From: CAYGZA01 sp964354135
GTDB taxonomy: Bacteria; Planctomycetota; Planctomycetia; Pirellulales; Thermoguttaceae
DNA: 17,963 bases
NCBI GenBank assembly: GCA_964354135.1
Contig: CAYGZA010000104.1
Location: 1 to 17,963, forward strand
Reading direction: 5' to 3'
Positions within the stretch are counted from its first letter, which is position 1; each line of letters opens with the position of its first letter. Under the pieces are notes generated by a model. It saw only the letters and a list, made by a program, of their open reading frames with translations, had not been told where the DNA came from and searched no databases. Both the position numbers and the translations under genes were made by a program. Below, one piece after another: positions 14,501-17,963 of this stretch.

Positions 14501-17102
14501 GATTGGGATTCGCCGCCTCGCCCGGGTTCACCTCGTAGAAGACCCCCTGCGAGCCGCCGACCGCGACGGCGAGGTCTCCCGAGACGGTTGGGATCACCTC
14601 GATGGTCCTCAGGTTCAGTCCGGGACGGCCGCGGAGCGTACCGGTAATGTCGCTCCACGTCACGCCGGCGTCGCTGCTCCGGAAGATCCGCGTCGCGTCC
14701 ACGGCATACACGGTCTCCCAATCGTCGGGTTTGAGCACCAGATCGACAATCGGGCCGGCAGCGGTGTTGGCCGCGCCGGGCGCCAGCGGCGCGGTCACGA
14801 GGCGCCGGATAAAAGGCTGTCCATCCCGCGATCGCACGCGGACTACGTTGCCGCGGGCCTCGTAGATGACGCCCGCATTGGGGGTCGTGCCCTTGAAGCC
14901 GCCGTACGCCAGGGCACCGACGTACGGACTGGTCACCGACGGCAGGTTGACCGCGCGGATCACCTCGCCCCGGTCAAGGCTCTCGTAAAGGCCGTTCTTA
15001 CCCAGCAGCAGCCGCTGCGGATTGACCTTGTTCACCTCATATTGAACGATAGCGTCATATCGAGTATTCCGGTCCGCGGGATTCAATCCGGAAAGATAGC
15101 CTGCGCCCGCGGAGCTCTCCAAGAGCGGGAATTGCGCCGCCACACGCACGTCCCTGGCGTCGTAGGTATTCGCACGAAAGCCGTTGAAGGTCGTCGGCAT
15201 CGAGTACCGCACGACGGTGTTGTCGTCGATGACCGCGGTTGCCTGGCTCGTCCCGTCGCCTTTGGCTACTGTGCCCCAGTAGAACAGTTCATCGGGATCG
15301 GCGGCGTCGATCAGGCTGTCGCCGTCGTTGTCCAGATGGTCGTTCTGTTGGACCGAGCCGGTGTCCTGCGTGCCCGCGAGAATCACATCGTTCAGCGGAT
15401 CGTAGGCGACCGAGTAAACCTCATTGGTCCGAAGATCCCCGTTCTTGTTGGTCCAGAAGCGGTTGACCGTGCTCGGAGTTGCCAGCTTGAAGATCCCGCC
15501 GTCGTCGGCCTCGAGGATGTTTCCCGCCGCGTCGAAGACGATCGCCCGGGAGTCCGCGTGCGGTGCCGTGCCGTTGGCGAATCGGCCAACGATGGGGAAC
15601 CAGTTCGTTCCCCCGGCGCCCCCCGCGTTGCGGCCGATGAAGAGGCGGCCGACCCAATCGGTGGTTCCTGCGAAGTTGTTTACCGTGACCGGCTGCCGGT
15701 CGCCGCCGACGTAGAGCACCGCGGGATCGGACGGGTCCGCCGCCAGCGAGAAGTTTGTCGTGCCCTGTCCGCCGGGGTGCAAACCGTAGAACGTAGCCTC
15801 CTTCGGATCAGCGGCGTCTTGGGCCCCGTCCTGATCATTGTCCTGGCCATCCGTAGCCGCTTCCGGGGTGCTCGGCAGCGAAAGCGCGACCCAGGCCGTC
15901 TCCTCCGGGTTGTCTGGGATGTTGTCTCCGTCGTCATCGACGCCGTCGGTCCCGCCTGTGGATCGGAAGAGCCCGGTGAGCTGTCTTCCCAGGTAATTCC
16001 CGGCGAAATCCCAGACGTGTCCGATGATCCCCGCATAGATGGGGTTGGGCGCGGCTGCGCTCACGGCGAGTCGGATGCGCTGCGAGAGGTTGATCCCCTC
16101 CGCCGGGTCCGCCGGATCGGCCGTTCCGTCGCCGTCATCGTCGAACCCGTTGGCATCCTGCAGTAACGTGATCCCCGCGACGACTCGGGTCCAATGCAGG
16201 TCGGCGTCGTCGCTGCGGAAAACGTCCTTGTTCCCCCAAGGGATCAAGTCGTTGTTGACGCCGTCATTGTTGGTGGCCGCGTTGGGAGCGGTCGGGTTGA
16301 AATCGAAATTGCCCGAGATCGCGGCGTACAGGCGCATCGGATTGCCTGGGTCGGCGACCAGGTCGCTGATGCTCCCCCTAGGCAACCCCAGGGTCCCGGA
16401 GATTCGCGTCCAGTGCTCGCCCCCGTCGGTGCTCCGGTACAACCCGCCGCGAACCCGGGTCGCGTCGTCGGTGCCCACGAGGATCACGTTGGCGTCGCTG
16501 GCCGAGGCGACCACGCTGCGAATCCGCAGCCCCTGGAAGTCAGCCGCCCCAAGCACCGACCAGTGCGCGCCCCCATCCGTGCTTCTCAGCACACCGGCGG
16601 CGCCCACGCCAGGTTGGCCAAAAAAGGAACTGCTGAAACTGCCTGTCCCCGCGTACAGAACGAGGTCATCGACCGCGGTCCCTGCTTGCACCTGCGCCCC
16701 GCGACGATCGAAAGGACTCATCGCCAGCGCTCCGATGGACAGGGACGGCATCTGGTCCGTCGTTGGCTCCCAAGTCGGGCTGCCGTTGAGATTCGTGAGG
16801 TTGGTCGTCCGCCACACGCCGCCGTTGGCCGTGCCCACATAGGCGACCGCCGGATTGAAGGGGTGAGGCGCGATGGCCTGGATCGCCCCCGAAACGCGGT
16901 TGTCGCCCAGCCCCTCAACCTGCCCACCCGTGATGGGCCCCGGCCCTTGCTCCAACCAGACGGCCGCCGGGATGCTCTGAGAAATCGACAGCAGGCACCG
17001 GTCTTCCAGGCGTTCCACACCCAGCTTCCGCGGTGAAAGGGCCCCGAGGCGAACGCGGCGACGCGCGCCCGACGTGGACCGGTCCGAATGCTTGAAGGTC
17101 AT
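5502..17102 (-). CDS. Giant planctomycete LEPR-XLL / BNR propeller / RTX / beta-helix surface protein, 3866-aa N-terminal part
   Basis: This 3866-codon frame opens with ATG behind AAGGAG at a 5-nt spacer, so the start is well supported. Domains in order: basic N-terminus with LEDRCLLS (residues 32-39); Asp-box beta-propeller (about 44-912) with boxes such as STDGGAHW and STDGGEHW; a linker; unassigned beta-rich repeats (about 1115-2697); RTX nonapeptides of GGxGxDxLx type (about 2785-3283); a Pro-rich linker; a parallel beta-helix (about 3333-3835); and the start of a Kre9/KNH-like Ig domain. No hydrophobic signal peptide or membrane segment is visible. The frame stops at TAG 5502-5504 in mid-domain, and coding continues in the same frame beyond it, so this is not the natural C-terminus. 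From the families present it is probably extracellular and calcium-binding, perhaps an adhesin or matrix protein; no enzymatic residues were recognised. Cys is very rare. No neighbouring gene is visible. Confidence 0.97.
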   Translation of the reverse strand: MTFKHSDRSTSGARRRVRLGALSPRKLGVERLEDRCLLSISQSIPAAVWLEQGPGPITGGQVEGLGDNRVSGAIQAIAPHPFNPAVAYVGTANGGVWRTTNLTNLNGSPTWEPTTDQMPSLSIGALAMSPFDRRGAQVQAGTAVDDLVLYAGTGSFSSSFFGQPGVGAAGVLRSTDGGAHWSVLGAADFQGLRIRSVVASASDANVILVGTDDATRVRGGLYRSTDGGEHWTRISGTLGLPRGSISDLVADPGNPMRLYAAISGNFDFNPTAPNAATNNDGVNNDLIPWGNKDVFRSDDADLHWTRVVAGITLLQDANGFDDDGDGTADPADPAEGINLSQRIRLAVSAAAPNPIYAGIIGHVWDFAGNYLGRQLTGLFRSTGGTDGVDDDGDNIPDNPEETAWVALSLPSTPEAATDGQDNDQDGAQDAADPKEATFYGLHPGGQGTTNFSLAADPSDPAVLYVGGDRQPVTVNNFAGTTDWVGRLFIGRNAGGAGGTNWFPIVGRFANGTAPHADSRAIVFDAAGNILEADDGGIFKLATPSTVNRFWTNKNGDLRTNEVYSVAYDPLNDVILAGTQDTGSVQQNDHLDNDGDSLIDAADPDELFYWGTVAKGDGTSQATAVIDDNTVVRYSMPTTFNGFRANTYDARDVRVAAQFPLLESSAGAGYLSGLNPADRNTRYDAIVQYEVNKVNPQRLLLGKNGLYESLDRGEVIRAVNLPSVTSPYVGALAYGGFKGTTPNAGVIYEARGNVVRVRSRDGQPFIRRLVTAPLAPGAANTAAGPIVDLVLKPDDWETVYAVDATRIFRSSDAGVTWSDITGTLRGRPGLNLRTIEVIPTVSGDLAVAVGGSQGVFYEVNPGEAANPNPNWTQLGQLLPRAMVSDLRYDARDDVLAAGTLGRGAWKITRAEFQTSQTVVLSILGDDPSFPSLDPGKPQDDLIRLRRDPADPRTLQVFVNNTNLNAPDFTAPLAGVRRIEVSGLAGDDRLIVDSSFGLIDVPERIQLQGGAAAGGGNVLELLGGAGQKQVAAGGPAGSDGDVSIVSGEGSLQSVFYWDVAAIAPQFPPSGVLGGLKTVYDGLVHTTKSSLAWVDQVQNSLPALRGSLGRAINWVGGPEASAGHDLGGERPAGPDLLGGTASSLLRRVFETGANGFPLEEIGTQIDSPQALRDRLDALDDTIGNVTLTELGGVTTYDVCIETSLSGTADLGLDLLAGAIDVGGTVGVGVDVDVHLIFGEDPQGFFVDTQNSSGPEFLLRNLRFTGDAQAEGRIGFLGVTLSAAALTLDPSVQLSVDLADPQTDAADGKIRVLELGAPLADFVHTTVQGNPTADDLVLTGTFQVAAAIPGLPAPFEIAGGEISFTWADITDPARVAISAQASGGEELLRFLNVTAGQVLEGLNQFSAWLGDFRGTSVFNTPIPFAQGHTLATLLDLQDALARRVTDHLQSASGEARFFTVQDLAASLPMPVGLDYDPQSHVLAYQLTLTHIFDSVAVPVDFSAHLGELAEVNTTSVVNVAREASLGFTFGVDLTSVVSSASLADALFIEQTSLDGAVTMTAPDIDATARLGPLGIHVADGAGTASAAIAVQLRDPATQTPGGRLSLRELSDALANISTIVVPPTIQTSARLDLPIHADPFSLGTLTVALSGGLTLTQSGIDYSLLADIAGELLPGLEILAPSRVTWSKSEGMDIDAHARVLGVALDLMGEVHPTADFVLSADADPFALGNLTVDLAGTVSRTASLIDYRFEAAVLGEILPGLVVEERSPGNPSVVTLTKADGLEIDARARAFGVGLNITGDFQATDDFSLAVTADPLDVGSATVNLSGTLSRSPAGLDWSLSATVANWQPVPFLTVDSLAVSLGPQGIRFETTADIAGINDIHLQGDFRFDDKTYQVTADAAVDWTPVEGVNLTGVLFTITNRNPDDSPGGTRIEAAADLSLFGTDFLVVAQVTSLGSWIAATPAHSWSPVPGLQLDYQFVVASSYDFVIQIDTQGNEVGLSEVPSPPDPLEPNQRQVKTGISLVAAAHLPEAIPMIGGSEVQVAGLIGTSLADMFIEAKIVLGQPWILSVGGTDVLAFDALGLEITGQPSLTVFGDGRILREAIPDLMGVDQDIALRARLSLTPTELSGSLSLIRPVYNLLDIEGLDIIEADVSVGISFVATPVPPPTIGLNFLVELPQQAQDMLSLPATVGAALKVSNTEPILAMTVVDWKPFHVLGIDEIVVNEGSLVIAPNGGTIGSQRFDRGFSASFDAEFFGTDVGFLGAFDEQTRGFRLEAYVGSFSIGGIAITGPGPDGQYQTDADNGAYFRAVLTPAQRELYFDGMIRLPVNSLSGAPALIVMRGNFTASGVTLDGTLDNWEPVPAVVFDGSVHAEVAFQTVALELAFTLDTSILGDASVHFDGSLSASPQGFDLHLTSEIRMAGLMNLEATIDVGTDSPFSIALAGDLTLPGTTPGRARIEGAIGSQGVSAFGRIDNWMLLPGLSFEGQVSLLGRADGSQLVVALDADADLLGSRLHVDGEVVAAASGPPDMLLNATIVLTVPRVRLVEVELSGTIDTRQGLLVRLGGSMDVFGSKVLDLDATLRANGDDWLLRLDASAGFHFSVPVVDDDVGSVELDFQFAVGLEFGSNVTGGGNFVFEVDLDGKAKATVANQPLFDSSIGVDVRVDLDAGKIIILDADPHWSLENGISWDDLRLGWGNSPPPPTVTAQLVNQNTLSIRGLGDDEKVVVSRVVTADEDKLVVSVNDWRGGMVDVLEVPTLGVVLVDVDTGGGDDYLDIRPEIAIATILQGGTGDDQIRGGDGPDEIRGGDGNDRLYGREGNDRIFGDRGSDRLLGGAGDDQLDGGQDDDTLYGGNHDDTLLGSDGDDAIYGDASELGIDLGDVVPGADYIDGGAGSDVVYAGGASNRVFGGSGNDSLWGEDGDDELHGEDGDDHLDGGPNADFLFGEAGDDVLLGAQGDDRLTGGLGNDTMQGGAGSDLLVYAGDADIVLGDAGLLGPNVDTLGGIERAELTGGPGDNVFDLSSWSGTAAVVAGEGLDTLVVSGDADFSLSDSLLTRSGSGAVELAGFERAYLAGGPGNNRIDAAAFSGQATLLGHGGDDTLLGGSGDDYLDGGTGTDILVGVVGNDELVGGGGAGDTLEGGEGDDLLRGSDDGSDVLRGGPGRDRLLGNRGNDAIEGGPDDDILDGGPGDDIIVGDAGSDLIVGGADHDALYGHNADTTGDDGAVDYVYGDFGTGAGEAGSGRDRLFGGGGNDLLFGEGEDDFIDPGSGSSNLVDYGGGESAVPSEFLSPIPTPPPDLGSGQPVDPVLPPRVWQRVIVGPRAVPLGDLTSGRTVYYVNDGTQLGDAITTAIGSLLSNGLTPDRPLPSIQAVRNAYDLRPGDVILVDAGQYPHGITLTARDAGLLILGAAGSLSTIAGPILIGGATGATIQNMNLAAGVTVRRTADVKLLDNVIAGAGVTLDGASATQLVHNRITVSATGVTLTGGTSGLVTERNLVVGGSRGIETLEPADGRIADNEISGAQTGLRISAAFSGPIEHNEIHGGTVGVAYAAAAELGDNLIHHNSTGIVASVADVSAALGFVGSMLPNHVFANATGVQLAGRMQGQHLYGNVTGVAGSGILGGDDLDDANLIEKNTTGVRFAGTIQFNRVARNTVGIAATSGQLIAHNLIYRNSSAGVRAAGTAGVRILNNTFYAPQGDNVRLEGGTRNAEIRNNVLWAQSGYDIFVADDSQAGFTSDYNDLHASGTGRLVHWIKDFRDVLDWQADLARFDLHSIGRTEVNPLWSEPRFAGLARDDFRMFDAVAGLRFSSPTVDAGDPATAESLVVGGPDLGATGNTRGESGATAAPRLALRAPDLYVDWERDRPHTIR
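5595..7160 (-). other. Right-handed beta-helix module A
   Basis: The module opens with TVYYVNDGTQLGDAITT (YYVND at residues 3333-3337) and AYDLRPGDVILVDAGQY. It then has many rungs of about 20-25 residues with NxI/NxV turns, such as LLDNVIAGAG and IEHNEIHGGTVGVAY. Near its end are NNVLWAQSGYDIFV, a SDYNDLHASG motif, and SPTVDAGDP with DLGATGN. It belongs to the PbH1-type parallel beta-helix proteins with a choice-of-anchor-Q-like ending. Carbohydrate binding or cleavage is possible for the fold, but no catalytic residues are evident. Confidence 0.88.
7180..7250 (-). other. Proline-rich linker between RTX and beta-helix
   Basis: The segment SPIPTPPPDLG through PVDPVLPP separates the end of the RTX roll (SNLVDYGGG) from the first beta-helix module. 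It is probably an extended flexible spacer. Confidence 0.7.
7255..8757 (-). other. RTX (hemolysin-type) calcium-binding repeat block
   Basis: Residues about 2785-3283 are tandem nonapeptides of the form GGxGxDxLx, for example GGDGNDRLYGREGNDRIFG and GGSGNDSLWGEDGDDELHG. Such repeats fold as calcium-loaded parallel beta-rolls and are common in type I-secreted or surface proteins. Three runs are separated by interruptions (around YGDASELGIDLGDVVPGADY, and the two cassettes at 7809-8168). Secretion by a type I system cannot be shown, because the C-terminus is missing and no transporter genes are in view. Confidence 0.95.
7809..8168 (-). repeat. Two paralogous 60-residue cassettes inside the RTX block
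   Basis: Two units begin YAGDADIVLGD (8168) and VSGDADFSLSD (7988), 180 nt apart. Both continue with IERAELTGGPGDN or FERAYLAGGPGNN, then a (F/I)D-x-(S/A)-x-(W/F)-SG motif and a G-x-x-x-DTL ending. They interrupt the nonapeptide run and lack its 9-residue period. Confidence 0.75.
9015..13760 (-). other. Long unassigned beta-rich repeat region
   Basis: Residues about 1115-2697 are beta-rich, acidic and nearly Cys-free, alternating phrases such as LTVALSGGLTLTQ and NLTVDLAGTVSRT. A motif of the form (N/D/S)-W-x-P-(V/L)-P recurs near residues 1843 (NWQPVP), 1902 (DWTPVE), 1962 (SWSPVP), 2208 (DWKPFH), 2355 (NWEPVP) and 2476 (NWMLLP). Most copies are followed by a strand ending in Gly or Ser. 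A separate phrase, LGFTFGVDLTS, lies near residue 1525. I cannot assign a Pfam family. The pattern suggests a long chain of related beta-sandwich or solenoid units acting as a stalk, which is inference only. Confidence 0.6.
11560..12220 (-). repeat. Three tandem paralogous units in the beta-rich region
   Basis: Units open with HADPFSLGTLTVALSG, DADPFALGNLTVDLAG and TADPLDVGSATVNLSG. The DPF/DPL codons lie 258 and 273 nt apart (86 and 91 codons). Between them the units share EL/EI-LPGL-(E/V)-(I/V), then (D/E)IDA-ARxxGV and a G(E/D)-x-x-(P/A)T-DF ending. This is clear internal duplication at the protein level. Confidence 0.75.
13765..13905 (-). other. Predicted helical segment between propeller and beta-repeats
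   Basis: Residues about 1067-1113, from GVLGGLKTVYDGL through LAWVDQVQNSLPALRGSLG, are rich in helix formers and lack the alternating strand pattern of the surrounding protein. The segment follows a Gly/Ala-rich stretch. It may be a spacer; no family is recognised. Confidence 0.4.
15288..15341 (-). repeat. Asp-rich calcium-loop-like insert 4 in the propeller
   Basis: Residues 588-605 read DHLDNDGDSLIDAADPDE. The core DNDGDSLIDAADP is very close to insert 3 (DNDQDGAQDAADP), suggesting spread of one loop within the gene. Confidence 0.62.
15798..15854 (-). repeat. Asp-rich calcium-loop-like insert 3 in the propeller
   Basis: Residues about 417-435 read TDGQDNDQDGAQDAADPKE, the same D-x-D-x-D-G-x-x-D pattern followed by the shared AADP ending seen in insert 4. 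Confidence 0.62.
15903..15957 (-). repeat. Asp-rich calcium-loop-like insert 2, inside an Asp box
   Basis: Residues about 383-400 contain GVDDDGDNIPDNPEE. The flanks FRSTGGTD and TAWVALS look like the two halves of an Asp box, so the loop appears to be inserted between the turn and the Trp. Confidence 0.62.
16098..16157 (-). repeat. Asp-rich calcium-loop-like insert 1 in the propeller
   Basis: Residues 316-335 read DANGFDDDGDGTADPADPAE. The D-x-D-x-D-G-x-x-D spacing resembles thrombospondin type 3 or EF-hand-like calcium loops. It follows directly after the Asp-box strand DADLHWTRV. Confidence 0.65.
16983..17024 (-). other. LEPR-XLL-type N-terminal motif (KLGVERLEDRCLLS)
   Basis: Residues 27-40 read LGVERLEDRCLLSI, directly after an Arg/Lys-rich stretch (GARRRVRLGALSPRK). 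This matches the short N-terminal LEPR-XLL motif known from giant extracellular proteins of planctomycetes, with D in place of P. It is the clearest taxonomic mark in the window. The following residues are not a typical hydrophobic signal core. The role of the motif in sorting is not established to my knowledge. Confidence 0.88.
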
Positions 17103-17107
17103 CGGAG

Positions 17108-17113
17108 CTCCTT
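17108..17113 (-). promoter_or_regulatory. Shine-Dalgarno site of the giant gene
   Basis: The minus strand reads AAGGAG, then CTCCG, then ATG. A 6-base match to the anti-Shine-Dalgarno with a 5-nt spacer fixes the ATG at 17100-17102 as the start and agrees with the position of the LEPR-XLL motif 32 residues later. Confidence 0.85.
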
Positions 17114-17963
17114 ATGCCTAGGTCCTGCCGGTGGAAGGGCCGTATCCGGAGGGGTACGATGCCGCGCGGCGCACAGTCGGGAGAGCCTTGCAGCCGGCAG
17201 CAGACGGTGCCCTGCTCGACGCACCCGGACCTTCGTGTCCACCGCGCGGGACCATCCGCGTGACGAGCCGCTTTGACCTGTGGAGTCCGCGGACAAACAG
17301 AACGGTCAGATCAGGTTTCGCGCGTCCAACCAGGACTTGCGTCGTGGCACAATCTTGGGCGAGGCGGCCCGTTCCCCGATTTATCATTGGCCCGTCCTCC
17401 GCGGGGTGGAAGGCCCGGCGGACAGATCAACCGTAGATACAGCCCGACGGTGAATTCGCGACGATTTGTCTAAACATTCTGTCCCGAACAACAGCCAGAG
17501 AAAGTCTAGGAAACCGATTGTTTTTCCCCTCCGGACTTCTAACGACCGGCCCTGTAATGACTTGGCCGCGATGGCTGGATTCGGAAACTGCGCCTCGGGA
17601 GTTCGCGGCGGGAACGGGACACCTTGTTGAGACGCAATCTCAACAAGCTCCCACTCCGGGGGCCGGCGGATTCTTCATGCGACGCCGGCGGGCCGTAAAA
17701 CCATGGCACGCGCAAGTGATTGGCCCGAGGAAGCTTGCTGTCGGCCAGAAGAGTCCGGCATTCCGCCGCAAAAAGGGAAAGGTCTGGGGCGGAGCAGCGG
17801 CAGGAGGTGGTGCAGAACCGGCCACCAACCCGAAGTGGCAGGCCGAACCGACCGAAGCCGCAGTCTCCTCAAAGAGCTGGCCTTCGCGGTGCAGATTGAT
17901 GCAAGCAATCTAGTGCCGTTTTCAGTTCAAGAGTTTCGCGTTTTGGAAGAAGTGGCCGTTAGG
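17114..17963. other. 850-bp upstream non-coding region
   Basis: No open frame here has a recognisable product. Frames at 17118-17387 (-), 17131-17436 (+) and 17518-17913 (+) give low-complexity Arg/Pro/Ala-rich translations with no domain. I could not identify a convincing -35/-10 pair on the minus strand. The region holds the inverted repeat at 17623-17647 and locally more A/T-rich stretches (17440-17530 and 17900-17950) than the gene. It is probably the leader and promoter region of the giant gene. Confidence 0.6.
17623..17647. promoter_or_regulatory. Perfect 10-bp inverted repeat, possible operator
   Basis: CTTGTTGAGA, spacer CGCAA, TCTCAACAAG. The inner part, TTGAGA-N5-TCTCAA, has the half-sites and spacing of some Fur-family boxes, but the spacer is less A/T-rich than usual. 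No T-run follows on either strand, so it is not a standard terminator. It lies about 520 bp upstream of the giant gene start; which gene it might control is unknown. Confidence 0.4.

Larger units (their letters stand above)
14367..16973 (-). other. Asp-box / BNR-type beta-propeller region of the giant protein
   Basis: Residues about 44-912 contain repeated Asp boxes of the S-x-D-x-G-x-x-W kind: RSTDGGAHW near 176, RSTDGGEHW near 226, a variant RSDDADLHW near 297, and RSSDAGVTW near 810. Between them are strand-like phrases such as VAYVGTANGGVWRTTN and VLYVGGDRQP. This is the signature of sialidase/BNR or sortilin-type propellers. No sialidase catalytic Arg triad was recognised, so a binding or scaffold role is more likely than glycosidase activity. 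Four Asp-rich loops are inserted in the blades and are listed separately. Confidence 0.85.

Noticed and set aside
13740..16166. 808-codon open frame on the plus strand
   Set aside because: It is the mirror of the giant gene's propeller region; absence of TTA, CTA and TCA codons in the GC-rich sense strand leaves the antisense frame open. The translation shows no domain.
17118..17387. 89-codon minus-strand frame just upstream of the giant gene, with GGAGG about 9 nt before its ATG
   Set aside because: No recognisable domain, and an Arg/Ser/Pro-rich tail. It could be a leader ORF, but nothing beyond the weak ribosome-binding site supports it.
17623..17647. Intrinsic terminator at the palindrome
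   Set aside because: The stem is good but no T-run follows on either strand and the stem is not GC-rich.
17893..17911. Inverted repeat AGATTG-N7-CAATCT near the right edge
   Set aside because: Only 6 bp per arm; expected by chance in a region of this size and without context.
17518..17913. 131-codon plus-strand frame at the right edge
   Set aside because: No domain, composition typical of chance frames in GC-rich DNA, and it spans the palindrome.

Overview
The window is GC-rich and is almost entirely one giant secreted or surface protein gene on the minus strand. It begins at an ATG at 17102, behind a strong ribosome-binding site, and is still open at the left edge: about 5,700 codons lie in view and the 3' end is missing. 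The N-terminus carries a motif matching the LEPR-XLL type (LEDRCLLS, residues 32-39), which is typical of giant extracellular proteins of Planctomycetota, so a planctomycete is the likely source. The class within the phylum cannot be settled from this sequence.

Layout in the direction of translation (high to low coordinates): LEPR-XLL region (16983-17024); Asp-box/BNR beta-propeller with four Asp-rich loops resembling calcium sites (14367-16973); short beta linker and helical segment (13765-14366); about 1,580 residues of unassigned beta-rich repeats with a recurring W-x-P-V-P motif (9015-13760); RTX calcium-binding nonapeptides interrupted by two paralogous 60-residue cassettes (7255-8757); proline-rich linker; then three homologous right-handed beta-helix modules, A (5595-7160), B (3520-5265) and C (883-2526). 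Modules A and B are each followed by an Ig-like domain resembling Kre9/KNH, and the second of these is split by an inserted LamG domain. After module C come an SbsA-type Ig domain and a cadherin-like Ig domain.

The frame is broken twice within about 520 bp. An in-frame TAG at 5502-5504 sits where the paralogous Ig-like domain has Trp. A 1-nt loss (-1 frame change) falls near 4980-4991. Beyond the second break the reading frame is open, checked codon by codon, from 4980 to base 1. The protein is therefore either truncated at 3,866 residues in this genome or the sequence contains errors. The two possibilities cannot be separated here.

The rightmost 850 bp (17114-17963) hold no gene I can support. 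They are probably the leader and promoter region of the giant gene, and contain a perfect 10-bp inverted repeat (17623-17647) that could be an operator. I see no RNA genes, CRISPR arrays, insertion sequences or second operon. The domains suggest a calcium-dependent extracellular adhesin or matrix protein, but that is inference from architecture. I found no multi-gene system here; the unusual content is the architecture and the damage within this one gene.
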